In this document: positions 9,680 to 18,574 of the stretch, in pieces | Position numbering within the stretch: position 1 is the first letter of the stretch | Layout: each line of letters starts with the position of its first letter | Assembly: GCF_025567315.1 (NCBI RefSeq) | Contig: NZ_JAOQJE010000013.1 | Coordinates: forward strand, 1-64,000 | Direction: 5' to 3' | From: Agathobaculum ammoniilyticum | GTDB lineage: Bacteria > Bacillota > Clostridia > Oscillospirales > Butyricicoccaceae | Length of the DNA stretch: 64,000 nt | Program-made: the position numbers and the translations under genes | The notes under the pieces: generated by a model | What the model saw: the letters and a program-made list of their open reading frames with translations, nothing else | What the model was told of the DNA's origin: nothing | The model's database searches: none

Positions 9680-10690
9680 TTACTCCACCCCCTGCTTGCT
9701 TGTGGCATTTCGCACAGGAACCTTATGAAACAGAAAATAAAAACGGTTATATACCGTTCCTGCAATACCATTCGGCATAAAAAAGAGTACAAAAATAATC
9801 AGCGCACCATAGATCAGCATCTGATATGTACCGAACTGCTGCAGAAATTCTGTAATTGCTATTACAAGCGCAGAACCGATTAAGGGCCCACAGAGGGTAC
9901 CCATGCCGCCGACAAGCAACATCACAAGAAACATACTCGACTGGTCTGCCGAGAAGGTCTCTGGACTGATAAAACGCACCATATGTGCGTAAACCGCACC
10001 GCCGATACCGGCGTAAAACGCTGCAACAGTAAAAGCCAACGCTTTATAATGTGACAGTTTCATACCAAATGCCTCACTGGCATCTGGATTACATTTGATT
10101 GCCTGCATCGCCCGTCCAACGCGCGAATCTATAATCCGACGTTTAACCAACAGACTGAGAAGTACCAGTGCAAGCACAAAATATAAATATCTCGCGTTGG
10201 TATTCAGCTTGAAATCGAACAAAGTAACCGAAGGGATACCACCGATTCCATTTGCACCGCCGGTCAGTTGCGTCGGGCCATTGATTGCCAACAGACGAAC
10301 AATTTCCCCAAATCCAATTGTTACCATTGCGAGAAAGTGGTGTACAAGTTTTGAGCAAGGGAGTGCCAGAATATAGCCAATTGCCGCTGCAAAGATACCG
10401 CCGATCAGCATTGCCAGCAGAACCGGCACGCCTGTTTTACTAAGGATAGCGCTGAAATACGCTCCAATCGCATAAAACCCTGCCTGCCCAAGTGAAATCT
10501 GTCCGGAATAGCCAAACAGGACGTCAAAGCCAGTATTGACAATAATATAGATGCCCAGCGTACAGAGAATCAGATGCATATATATCGCTTCACGGAACAA
10601 AACCGGATAAATCATCACCAATGCAGGCAGTACGGCTCCAATCGTGCGTTGTGTTTTCACATTGGACAGGGCTTTCATAATATGATTCAT
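9680..10690 (-). CDS. livM: Branched-chain amino acid-type ABC transporter, permease LivM
   Basis: A 336-residue membrane protein with about nine hydrophobic segments and family landmarks: FDVLFGYSGQISLGQAGFYAIGAY near residue 55, and RIIDSRVGRAMQAIKCNPDASEAFGM, the cytoplasmic loop that contacts the ATPases. The C-terminal GGMGTLCGPLIGSALV is likewise typical. It starts behind a GGGAGGG site and follows livH by 14 bases. Together with LivH it forms the membrane channel. Confidence 0.92.
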   Translation of the reverse strand: MNHIMKALSNVKTQRTIGAVLPALVMIYPVLFREAIYMHLILCTLGIYIIVNTGFDVLFGYSGQISLGQAGFYAIGAYFSAILSKTGVPVLLAMLIGGIFAAAIGYILALPCSKLVHHFLAMVTIGFGEIVRLLAINGPTQLTGGANGIGGIPSVTLFDFKLNTNARYLYFVLALVLLSLLVKRRIIDSRVGRAMQAIKCNPDASEAFGMKLSHYKALAFTVAAFYAGIGGAVYAHMVRFISPETFSADQSSMFLVMLLVGGMGTLCGPLIGSALVIAITEFLQQFGTYQMLIYGALIIFVLFFMPNGIAGTVYNRFYFLFHKVPVRNATSKQGVE

Positions 10691-10704
10691 TTTTTACCCT
10701 CCCC

Positions 10705-11571
10705 TTAATCCGCTTTCACTTTCAAAATACCATGAGGCATGACGAATAGAACAACAATCAGCACACCGAAGGAAATGATATCCTTAAAAGACGAAGAAAG
10801 ATAGCCTGCTGCCATCGTCTCTACAACACCGACGATCAGACCACCAATAATTGCGCCATACATATTGCCATAGCCGCCCAGAACAGCCGCTGCAAATCCT
10901 TTTGTCGAAAGGATCGCACCCATCTTTGGATATACGCCGTAGATCGGTGCCAAAAGGATACCTGCGATCGCACTAAGTACGGCAGCAAGCGCCCACGCCA
11001 TACCGACCGTGAACGGTACATTGATGCCCACAACACCCGCTGCCATCGGATCCTGTGCTGCGGCGCGCAGACTTGTACCCATACGGGTCTTGTTCATAAA
11101 CAAATGTAGTAAAATCATACAAACGATCGTGACCAACATGATCACGAGCTGCTGAGGTGAAATAGATACTACTCCGATTTGATATGGAAATTCTCCAAAT
11201 ACAGACGGAAAATTTTTAACATCAGTACCCCATACAATCATGGCAAAATTTTTCAGAAAAATAGATAGGCCAATCGTAGCGATAACAATATGTATTTGAC
11301 CGGCACCTCGTTTGAGAAGCGGACTGATCATACTTCGTTCCATCAACATACCGAAAACGAACATAATTGCAATCGCAATGAATACTGCAAAAATAAACGG
11401 AATTTTACATCCAACATAAATAGTGAATGCAACGTAAGCGCCCAGCATGAATATCTCGCCCTGCACAAAGCTCATCAATCCGGAAGCGCTGTAAATCAGG
11501 CTATATCCAAGGCCGATCAGCGCATAGATACAGCCAACGGCTATTCCCCCGACCAACAACTGCAAAAACAT
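10705..11571 (-). CDS. livH: Branched-chain amino acid-type ABC transporter, permease LivH
   Basis: A 288-residue permease with the LivH pattern: YALIGLGYSLIYSASGLMSFVQGE near the N-terminus, the ATPase-contact loop RMGTSLRAAAQDPMAAGVVGIN, and GFAAAVLGGYGNMYGAIIGGLIVG near the C-terminus. Length is normal. A clear AGGAG ribosome site precedes the ATG. It is separated from the binding-protein gene by a hairpin that could lower expression of the downstream membrane genes relative to the abundant binding protein. Confidence 0.92.
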   Translation of the reverse strand: MFLQLLVGGIAVGCIYALIGLGYSLIYSASGLMSFVQGEIFMLGAYVAFTIYVGCKIPFIFAVFIAIAIMFVFGMLMERSMISPLLKRGAGQIHIVIATIGLSIFLKNFAMIVWGTDVKNFPSVFGEFPYQIGVVSISPQQLVIMLVTIVCMILLHLFMNKTRMGTSLRAAAQDPMAAGVVGINVPFTVGMAWALAAVLSAIAGILLAPIYGVYPKMGAILSTKGFAAAVLGGYGNMYGAIIGGLIVGVVETMAAGYLSSSFKDIISFGVLIVVLFVMPHGILKVKAD

Positions 11572-11598
11572 AAGCTTACTCCTTTATTTCTTGTAAGC

Positions 11599-11630
11599 AG
11601 CGGCCAGCTCAGGCTATCGAACCGGCCGCT
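11599..11630 (-). promoter_or_regulatory. Intercistronic hairpin between binding-protein and permease genes
   Basis: AGCGGCC at 11599-11605 pairs with GGCCGCT at 11624-11630 with a partly paired loop. No long T run follows, so it is more likely a processing/stabilising hairpin or weak attenuator that sets the ratio of binding protein to permease. Confidence 0.4.
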
Positions 11631-11648
11631 CTATTCGTTTCCGATTGT

Positions 11649-12812
11649 TTATTCAGCTTCCCAGTACTTACCGTCTTCAATCCTGAAAATACGCATTACA
11701 TCAATTCCCTCGCCGTTGCCTCCCTTATAGGAGAATGTGCCAGCCAGACCAACATAGCCATCGATGTCATTATACGCATCGCGCAACTCCTGGCCATGAT
11801 CTGCGCCAGAGTCCTCCATCGCAACCGCAATCATATTTATACCGTCATAGGCGCGGCAGGCGTTATCCGAAGCTGGAGCAGCGCCAAATTCAGCAATATA
11901 GTCTTCGAGAAACACCCTCATATTCTCGTCCTGCGCTTCTTCCGGATCCTCATAGATCAGATACTGCGCTGCGAAGCATACTCCATTGGCCGTATCACCT
12001 GCAACGTTAAGAATCTCCGGCATAGAATAACCTTCCGGACCTAAAATCGTACCCGAGAAGCCGGACTGACGCAGTTGCTTCGTAACCGCTCCCATATCAT
12101 CGGACAAACACCATACTAGCACCGCATCCGGAGAGGCCGCATTGATTTTCGCAAACTGCCCAGTAAAATCACGATCACCGTTTGCCATCGTTTCCGCTGC
12201 AACGAACTCAATGTCATAATCCGCACAGGCTGCTTTGAAGGCATCCGCACCAGAAGTACCGTACTCGTCATTGCTTGTAAATGTCGCGATTTTCTTCAGC
12301 CCTTCGTCATTAGCATATTGCGCAAGCTGCTTACTTGCAGTATTCGCATTAGCAATCGAGCGGAACAGATAGGTATATCCCTGTTGAAGCCATGTTGGTG
12401 ACGTACCCCCACTAACGAGCAAAGTCTGAGATTCTTCGACCACCGGCGCTGCTGCCTGCACATTAGCGCTGTGCAGCGAACCAAAAATCGCATTGACTTT
12501 GTCCACCTGTACCAGTTTGGTTGCCGCCTTTACCGCTTCCTCCGGAGACGACTTATCATCATATGATACAATCTCGACTTGACAGCCTAAGATGCCTCCC
12601 TTTTCATTCAACTGGTTAACCGCTAATTGAGCACCATTAAGCGCCGCTTGCCCCAGTTGCGCTGACCCGCCTGTCAAAGGTCCGAAATAACCAATCTTGA
12701 TAGTATCATTCGAAGAACCCTCGCTACTCTGGGTATCGTTATTATTCCCACAACCTATAAGCAATCCCAGTATCATCGTTCCGCATAACAGCCAGCTTAA
12801 TGTCCGTTTCAT
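11649..12812 (-). CDS. ABC transporter substrate-binding lipoprotein (LivJ/LivK family)
   Basis: A 387-residue type I periplasmic-binding-fold protein. A lipoprotein signal with lipobox LIGC (Cys21) is followed by a short Asn/Ser linker. The fold then starts at IKIGYFGPLTGGSAQLGQAALNGAQLAVNQLN, the family's first strand/helix, with later landmarks YDDKSSPEEAVKAATKLV and VSGGTSPTW. It would be tethered outside the membrane and deliver solute to LivHMGF. It has a good ribosome site (AAAGGAGAG). The amino-acid-binding pocket cannot be read reliably here, so the ligand is open. Confidence 0.92.
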   Translation of the reverse strand: MKRTLSWLLCGTMILGLLIGCGNNNDTQSSEGSSNDTIKIGYFGPLTGGSAQLGQAALNGAQLAVNQLNEKGGILGCQVEIVSYDDKSSPEEAVKAATKLVQVDKVNAIFGSLHSANVQAAAPVVEESQTLLVSGGTSPTWLQQGYTYLFRSIANANTASKQLAQYANDEGLKKIATFTSNDEYGTSGADAFKAACADYDIEFVAAETMANGDRDFTGQFAKINAASPDAVLVWCLSDDMGAVTKQLRQSGFSGTILGPEGYSMPEILNVAGDTANGVCFAAQYLIYEDPEEAQDENMRVFLEDYIAEFGAAPASDNACRAYDGINMIAVAMEDSGADHGQELRDAYNDIDGYVGLAGTFSYKGGNGEGIDVMRIFRIEDGKYWEAE

Positions 12813-12882
12813 CAGTAACTCTCCTTTTCTGTCAACTTTGTTCTTTTTCTCTTTCTTTTTTGTATTGTATTCTGCACTATTT

Positions 12883-13914
12883 TTACGGGAGCAATTCGAC
12901 CTTCATCAGACCTGGTTCCGCGTTATGAAGCCGCTTGAGCCATTCATCGCCCTCTTCCAAAGGAACAGTTGCACTAATCATACGGTCCACATTAATTTTT
13001 CCAGACGCAATCAGTGACAGACAGACGTCATACTCACCTGCGGAAGCACAGGAACCATAAAGAGTAATCTGCGAGGTGACGACGCTCTGCAGATTCATTT
13101 TCACCTCACGTGATACATTACCGACAAGAACCACTCCGCCGCCGTTTTTCGTACAGGACAGTGCAGTATCAAACGTTGCCGGTATACCCACTGCCTCAAA
13201 GGTAACATCCGCGCCGCGCCCTTCAGTCAGTTCAAGAACCCGTTGGCGGGTGTTCTCTTGTTTTGTGTTAATTGTTGCTTGTGCACCAAGCTCTTTTGCC
13301 ATGGCCAGTTTGCCGTCATCCATATCCAGTGCAATAATCTGCGTACAGCCGGAAACGTTGAGCACCTGAATAAGCATTAGTCCGATCGTCCCGCAACCGA
13401 CAACCACTGCTCTATCGCCCAAGTGAATCGGCGACTGTGCAACTGCATGCACCGCGATTGACAGCGGCTCGACCATCGCAGCCTGCTGATAGGAAACCGT
13501 ATTTGGTATATGATATAGAATCCTTTCTGGCACTGCAATATATTGCGCCATAGCACCGTCGCGGCTATATTCCGCGCAATGGACGCCGAGTACGCGACGA
13601 TGCATGCACAGATTCACCATGCCTTTACGGCAATAATAACATGAACCACAGTACTCTGTTGAATCGAACGTGACTCGGTCGCCCGGTTTGTACCGTGTCA
13701 CACGCTCTCCAATACATTCGATCATTCCAGCTGCCTCGTGCCCCATAATGATCGGTGGTTGACGGCGACCACTCGACCCGTCATAGCCATGAACATCACT
13801 ACCGCAGATTGCGCAGGCCTTTACGCGAACCAACACCTCATCCGCTCCATAGTCCGGTGTTTTCACTTCGCGCATCTCGGCCAATCCGTTTTCTATTACT
13901 ACTAACGCTTTCAT
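12883..13914 (-). CDS. Zinc-dependent medium-chain alcohol/polyol dehydrogenase
   Basis: A 343-residue MDR-family dehydrogenase. Catalytic zinc ligands lie in CAICGSDVHGY and GHEAAG; the structural-zinc cysteine cluster is CGSCYYCRKGMVNLC; the NAD-binding motif is VVGCGTIGLMLIQ, with an acidic residue at the end of the next strand (ALDMDD), which favours NAD over NADP. Family members oxidise polyols such as sorbitol, galactitol phosphate or threonine; the exact substrate is not readable. The start at 13914 has GGAGGAGG upstream and overlaps the isomerase stop (ATGA), so the two enzymes are coupled and probably act in sequence on the solute imported by the Liv system. Confidence 0.9.
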   Translation of the reverse strand: MKALVVIENGLAEMREVKTPDYGADEVLVRVKACAICGSDVHGYDGSSGRRQPPIIMGHEAAGMIECIGERVTRYKPGDRVTFDSTEYCGSCYYCRKGMVNLCMHRRVLGVHCAEYSRDGAMAQYIAVPERILYHIPNTVSYQQAAMVEPLSIAVHAVAQSPIHLGDRAVVVGCGTIGLMLIQVLNVSGCTQIIALDMDDGKLAMAKELGAQATINTKQENTRQRVLELTEGRGADVTFEAVGIPATFDTALSCTKNGGGVVLVGNVSREVKMNLQSVVTSQITLYGSCASAGEYDVCLSLIASGKINVDRMISATVPLEEGDEWLKRLHNAEPGLMKVELLP

Positions 13915-14736
13915 AACGCCTCCTCCCATGCGCTTCGAACAAATTCTACGGCCTTACGGATACCATCATATCCTGTTCCGCTTGCTTCTTCTATGCAGAC
14001 CAACCCATTAAAGCCTTGCTGTTTCAGATACGCCAATATCTCTTTGTTCGGGGTCACGCCAGTACCGATAACAACCGGAGCAAATTTACCCAACTCTGCC
14101 ATATCTGAAATATGGACTGTCGCCACATCGGGATATATTTTTTTTAGAATGGGAATTGGGTCCAAGCCCAGTGCCGTCACATTGCCAGTGTCAAAATTCA
14201 GTTTTACACCGCTTCCTTTAATTTTCAGGGCAATTTCGAGGAAAATATCGATTGGAAAGCTGAAATCGGCATACTCCCATACCGTTGGCTTGAAATGATT
14301 TTCATAAACCAGTGTTACGCCAAATTTAGCGGCCGTAACCGCGGCGCGGCGCAGCATTTCTACTGCCCAACGAATGCCTTCTTCGCGGCTAGTTTCCAGA
14401 TGAGCTTGTCCCGCCAGCACGCGAACATATTGCAACCTCAGTTCTGAACACATTGCGATATCCCGCCTCAAGTATTCCAGTTCGCGTTCGCGCTGCAAAG
14501 CGTCCGGATGTGTGAAGTCTGGGTAGGCGGATGCCATCGCTATCGGAATACCGATTTCATCAATCAACCTGTTTACACGGTTCAGATAAACTGGCGTGTG
14601 TTCTTTCAGCATAACTGTACTGATATCTGCCGCATCCAGCCCCAGCCGCTTGGCGTTTTTCATCCAATCATGAAGCGTAATTTCACCTGATACTATTTTT
14701 TCATACAACGATACAGGTAAAACACTAATGGTCCTA
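13911..14736 (-). pseudogene. Sugar phosphate isomerase/epimerase (xylose isomerase-like TIM barrel), start codon lost to an IS
   Basis: A TIM-barrel enzyme of the AP-endonuclease-2/xylose-isomerase-like superfamily. Metal-binding positions are in VYENHFKP, LNFDTGNV, VATVHISDM and CIEEASGTGYDG. Members isomerise or epimerise sugars, keto-sugars or cyclitols. The frame is open up to the IS edge and reads TISVLPVSLYEKIVSGE. Relatives start M-x-I-S-V, so only about the first two codons, including the ATG, have been replaced. A TTG at 14706-14708 is the only internal start available and has no ribosome site. The enzyme may therefore be poorly translated or not at all, although the rest of the 265 residues is intact. 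Confidence 0.75.
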
Positions 14737-14788
14737 TGTCAAGATTTAGCACCAGTTAAAAAGAGAAGTTAATCCTCAACTTAACTTA

Positions 14789-15715
14789 CTAAGAACAGTT
14801 TGTCTGTGTTTGCTCATAAAGTAATTCAAAGTCATTTGGCGACATGAGTGGATACGTTTGGTATTGTAAAAAGCTTCGATGTACTCGAATACCAGACGAT
14901 ACGCCTACCGGTAATCCTGTATTTTAAACCGGTTCAGCCATTCCCGTTTGACAAGCGCGTGAAACGATTCGATGCATGCATTATCCCACGGAAAAGCCTT
15001 TTTCGAGTAGCTGCGCTGCATTTTTGCAGTAGCTTCTCGCTATGCCTGGGATACATACTGGCTTCCTCTGTCACTGTGGATGATTAACGATAGTTCTGTG
15101 CTGCGTCTGGCTTTCGCTTTACCAATGGTGTCAATCACACAGGATACCTCTCAAATCTGACTGAGTGTCCAAGCAATAATCTTTCAGGAAAACAGATCTA
15201 TAATGCTTGTCAGATAGACAAAGCCTTTGTTTGTCAAGATATATGTAATATCGCTACACCATACCGCATTTGGACGATCAGGAGTAAACTGTTCATTCAG
15301 GATATTTTGAAGTTCGTTGTTGAAATCGAAATCTATGGTAGTGATCGTCCACGGTTTCACCCATTTGGCCTTGATCCCCATTTCCTTCATATATTTCCCA
15401 ACAGTACGTTCTACGTTCTGGGATGATCTCTCCATTCTGACGCAACTTTCTGGTGATTTGGGGAGTTCTGTAGTTTTGCTTGGATTCATCATGAATATCC
15501 TGTATTTTGGCTTTTATGTATTCCCTGCGCTTTTCCGTATCGGTAGGGGTATGTTTCAACCATGAACGGTATCCAGACCGCGAAACGCCTAAATAGTTCA
15601 GCATTCCGGAAACGGAAACCCGGCGATCCTGTTTTCTGGCAGCTTCCGTCTTTTCAGAAACCTCTATATAAATGGCTTCTGTTATTTTCCCAAAATGCTG
15701 ATAACTTTTTAGCAC
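14789..15715 (-). pseudogene. IS3-family transposase OrfB, degraded
   Basis: The catalytic half of an IS3 transposase in pieces. The HTH_21 part (YIKAKIQDIHDESKQNYRTPQ), the DDE core with Asp in WCSDITY, Asp in IIHSDRGSQY and Glu in DNACIESFHALVKREW, and the usual end (SPNDFELLYEQTQTN) can all be read. They are broken by a small duplication near 15440 (GAACGTAGAACG), stops at SxKIIAWTL and after SQI, a TAG in YVSQAxREA, another TAG at 14905-14907, and a late frameshift. The catalytic residues themselves remain, which suggests fairly recent inactivation. Confidence 0.85.
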
Positions 15716-15727
15716 ATCGAGTGTGTC

Positions 15728-15991
15728 CTAGGCATCACGAAGCTCACGTTTCAAATGGGCAATCTCTTTCTGCTCATCAGAAGCGTAATTACCGGAGCCA
15801 TGAATAGGGATATTTCCAGACTCCCTGAAATTCTTCAGCCATTTCGTCAGAGTGCTGTCACCTACACCGAGATTCTGAGCACAGCCACGAACACTAAGTT
15901 CTTTATGATCAAGATAGTACTGGACTGAATCCAGTTTAAACCGTTTGTCATGCTGCTTTGCATAATGAGATCCTCTTTCAAGACTATACTT
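15728..15991 (-). pseudogene. IS3-family transposase OrfA, degraded
   Basis: Encodes the helix-turn-helix DNA-binding subunit (KRFKLDSVQYYLDHKELSVR, then STLTKWLKNF) and the start of the leucine-zipper region (QKEIAHLKRELRDA). A TAG at 15728-15730 sits where relatives have Gln in RDAQDTLDVLK. No ATG, GTG or TTG is left at the 5' end; a TAG directly precedes the expected start. In active elements a programmed frameshift after this point fuses OrfA to OrfB. Confidence 0.75.
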
Positions 15992-16036
15992 CTATTGTAT
16001 CATCTATTGCTTATTGGGAATTTGCTCATTTTGACT

Positions 16037-16430
16037 TGTACTATTTTTATTCTATCAGCAGCGTGCCTCTGAATGAGCACTGGACGGATGACATCGAAAA
16101 GGACTTCCGCAATCGGCAGAAGAAAGGACGGCAGTGATCTGTTGTCAAGACAAATGAAGGGCGGAGGTCACACCTTTGTCTTGGAATAAAATTAGGCCAT
16201 CACTTCAGCTTGGTGCCGGTCTGGACAGCGCTTGTTTAATCCCCTTTAGTTTGGAAGCATTGGGGAAGGCGAGCAAACGATAGCTGAAGTCGTTCAAACT
16301 ATGTACTATGAGGGATATGATTTCACGCATTTCTGTTCCATGTCTATCCCTGCGATGCTTGTGGAGGCTATTGTTCGATTGGGCTATGCTGTCAAGCGTA
16401 TCAAGGAAAGGCACACCGTTTAGGATTTCA
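16037..16430 (+). pseudogene. Mobile-element gene remnants
   Basis: Two short plus-strand reading stretches look like gene ends. One, at about 16059-16137, ends DFRNRQKKGRQ and a stop. The other, about 16240-16423, is FGSIGEGEQTIAEVVQTM continuing to YAVKRIKERH and a stop, with a TAG immediately upstream in frame. Neither has a start. I do not recognise either family. Their position between an IS and a phage/conjugative-type regulator suggests leftovers of an integrated element. Confidence 0.4.
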
Positions 16431-16720
16431 TTTTATTTTCCTTGAATAGAGCGAAGTACACAAAGTTGCTAACTATGTTGTTTATAGGCTATGCGGGAGC
16501 AGGGACAGCGAATAAAGGCAAGGCATATTTTCCTCGAATCCAGTTTCTATCAATTATCTGCAGCAGATCGCTTTCGCAAAAGACTCGTATAGACAATTCA
16601 AGTGGATTTTACTTGAAAAGCCAGCTCTGGCGAGATGCCTATGTACGAGGAAAAAGCAGCAAAGAACTTGATTGTGTGTTTGCGGAAGAAGAAAAAAACT
16701 TTGTTATCGTTACCTTGGTG

Positions 16721-16930
16721 ATGGTTATGAATCTCAGAATCCGAGACTTGCGTGAAGATGCTGACCTGACGCAAAAGCAGATCTCAGAAATTATTTTGTG
16801 CGATCAATCCCTTTATTCCAAGTACGAGCGCGGGGAACGTGTATTGCCGTTCGATCTGGCAGTCAAATTAGCCGACTATTATCAGGTATCGCTGGACTAT
16901 CTGTTCGGCCGTAGCAACAAACGAAAGTAA
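16721..16930 (+). CDS. Small XRE-family helix-turn-helix regulator
   Basis: A 69-residue DNA-binding protein made of a single Cro/CI-type helix-turn-helix: LREDADLTQKQISEIILCDQ, then SLYSKYERGERVLPFDLAVKLADYYQVSLDYLFG. The open frame extends upstream to 16442, but the extra ~93 residues resemble no domain and the HTH is complete from the ATG at 16721 (a second ATG is at 16727). The ribosome site is weak. Such regulators are common in integrated elements; target and ligand are unknown. Confidence 0.7.
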   Translation: MVMNLRIRDLREDADLTQKQISEIILCDQSLYSKYERGERVLPFDLAVKLADYYQVSLDYLFGRSNKRK

Positions 16931-16936
16931 ATACAT

Positions 16937-16972
16937 AACAAAGCGGTACGGAGCATCCCGTACCGCTTTGTT
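16937..16972 (+). terminator. Bidirectional terminator
   Basis: Perfect 15-bp stem (16937-16951 with 16958-16972), 6-base loop, AACA/TGTT ends with T-rich flank. It lies between the convergent XRE gene and the frameshifted gene on the minus strand. Confidence 0.75.
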
Positions 16973-16988
16973 ATTTCGCTTGTAACAG

Positions 16989-17962
16989 TCACACCCCGAC
17001 CCGCGCTTTTGTCGGCAGCGTACCCCGCTGCCGCAGCACCGGCTGCTGAAAATCCCACGCGATAATACGCACCGGCGCTTCCGGGTCAGGCTCCTGCGCG
17101 AGATACTCCAGCAGTTCCATCCATTGCCCATGAAGAAGGGATAGTGTAATGCCTGCCTTTTCTTCCTCCTGCTCTTCCATCTGCGCAATGGTAACGCACC
17201 AGCCCTTCCGGTCAAAGTGCTGCACAAGGGCTTGTGCCAACCCATCCAACGGCAGCAGGATTGCGTTGTCCTCCCATGTAATATGGAGTTCATCTTCATA
17301 TGCCGGAGTGAACGTGGAGCCTTTTTCAGCGCCCAGAGCGAATATTCCAGAATGTCTGCGATCGCTTCGGGCGTTTCGACGAGGATCACTTTCTCAAACG
17401 ACATCATTGCCCCGACCAGCCGCACGGCGGCGTTTTTCTCGCCGTTGGGATTGAGCCGTTGGTTGCCGTTCCCGAAGTGGTACACCAGATGGAGAAAACG
17501 TTCTTCATCATAGATGCAGCCGACAAACCGGGAATATTTCAGGCTGTCTGTGCTGCGGACAGCCTGTCGTTCCTGTTCGCGCTTAATCTGTAAGGATGTC
17601 TGATACTTGCGCCTGCAAAGCAGGACGAAGAACAGCCGCGCCTCGTTGGTGCGGCTGCGCCGAACCGCCTTTTCGATGCTGTGCGTGCCCGTCGGCTTGT
17701 CCCAGATGAAAGCGTTCGACTTCCTACGGTCTTTTTGCCTCAAGCGGCAATAGGCTTCAAATCCGGAATCTGTAACGAAAAAGCTCTTGTGCCCTGGTGC
17801 CTTGACAACTTCCAGATACCCCGCGCGGCATAGCTTCTGAAACGCATCCTGTGTGCGCGCATAATTGCTTCCGAGCAATTTGGGCGCATGGTACGGCAGT
17901 TGCCCGCAGACCACACTGACTTGCAGCAAGAGCCATGCCGCGCTGTTCCTACCTATCCGCAT
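16989..17962 (-). pseudogene. Possible replication-relaxation-like winged-helix protein, frameshifted
   Basis: From an ATG at 17962 the product begins with a winged-helix-like region (YARTQDAFQKLCRAGYLEVV, then HKSFFVTDSGFEAY), followed by EARLFFVLLCRRKYQTSLQI and IYDEERFLHLVYHF. Near 17330 the frame changes: the reading continues as AYEDELHITWEDNAILLPLDG and ends RGTLPTKARVGV at 16989. Joined, the protein would be ~325 residues. Layout and N-terminal winged helix resemble replication-relaxation proteins of Firmicute plasmids and conjugative elements, but the match is weak. It fits the other mobile-element debris nearby. Confidence 0.4.
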
Positions 17963-18258
17963 TGTACCCTGCTCCCAGATCGAAAACCGGGATTTTGCCG
18001 GGCCGGATGCAGATCACGGTCTAATCCCTGTCGCCCCAGCAGCTCGTCTCGACATTGGAACAATAGATGCCGCTGTCGCTGGTCAGCAGGTGCCGCGCAA
18101 TGATGTTCAGCGCTGTGCGGTTTTTTTCATTTCATCAAGACGTGGCGCGGGTTTTGAGTGTTTTTGAAACGCATTTTTATTTTTCTAAACAAGCATCAAA
18201 AACGCCAAAAAACCAAGTCATGCAACACGAAAAAAAGGGAGGGTGGTGCCGTTTCCTT
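17963..18258. other. Intergenic stretch, no clear gene
   Basis: No complete reading frame with a ribosome site. An 8-bp inverted repeat (GTTTTTGA ... TCAAAAAC, about 18158-18204) flanks an AT-rich loop. A minus-strand stretch reading IIARHLLTSDSGIYCSN may be a gene remnant. Confidence 0.3.
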
Positions 18259-18483
18259 TTATTCTTTCCTGCGCGGATAGGGTTTTCGCTCATCTGTAAA
18301 ATCCAGCAGATAGTCAATACTGGTATCATAAAATTCAGCAAGACGTTTTAATTGTTGTGCTGGAATGCTGATATTGCCTAACTCATAGTCTGAATATGTT
18401 GTTTGATGCACCTGTAGCAAATCAGCCACCTGTTTCTGACTCATATCCTTGTCGTTTCGCATCCCTCTCATATGCTCATACAT
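18259..18483 (-). CDS. XRE-family helix-turn-helix regulator, divergent from a small gene
   Basis: A 74-residue Cro/CI-type regulator: MRNDKDMSQKQVADLLQVHQ is the first part of the helix-turn-helix and TTYSDYELGNISIPAQQLKRLAEFYDTSIDYLLD the rest. The start at 18483 is chosen because GAGGTG lies 6 bases upstream; the frame is open for ten more codons without a site. It is divergent from the gene at 18575. Two related 15-bp palindromes lie in the shared promoter region, which points to direct repression by this protein of the divergent promoter and perhaps of itself. Confidence 0.85.
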   Translation of the reverse strand: MYEHMRGMRNDKDMSQKQVADLLQVHQTTYSDYELGNISIPAQQLKRLAEFYDTSIDYLLDFTDERKPYPRRKE

Positions 18484-18511
18484 GCTATTCACCTCAAAGC
18501 AAGTATGGCTC

Positions 18512-18551
18512 AAGGATATATTCCTTATTGATTTTGAAGGGTATTTCCCTT
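18512..18551. promoter_or_regulatory. Paired palindromic operators
   Basis: Two 15-bp palindromes with shared ends: AAGGATATATTCCTT (18512-18526) and AAGGGTATTTCCCTT (18537-18551), centres 25 bp apart. The second fills the spacer of the plus-strand promoter and touches its -10, so a bound protein would block RNA polymerase. The divergent XRE protein is the obvious candidate. Confidence 0.6.
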
Positions 18552-18556
18552 ATAAT
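18528..18556 (+). promoter_or_regulatory. Sigma-A promoter for the gene at 18575
   Basis: TTGATT at 18528-18533, a 17-base spacer, and TATAAT at 18551-18556. A GAGGTG ribosome site follows about 5 bases downstream of the predicted start. Confidence 0.75.
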
Positions 18557-18574
18557 AGTCTTGAGGTGATTGCT

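Larger units (their letters stand above)
14737..16036 (-). mobile_element. IS3-family insertion sequence, decayed
   Basis: About 1.3 kb, the usual IS3 size. It contains an orfA and an orfB with the IS3 gene order, both on the minus strand and both with several stops and frameshifts. Imperfect terminal inverted repeats are visible: TGTCAAGATTTAGCA from 14737 and, at the other end, the complement of TTGCTCATTTTGACT ending at 16036. No convincing target duplication is seen. It can no longer transpose on its own. Confidence 0.8.

Noticed and set aside
16442..16720. N-terminal extension of the XRE gene as part of the protein.
   Set aside because: The 93 extra residues form no recognisable domain and the HTH is complete from the ATG at 16721.
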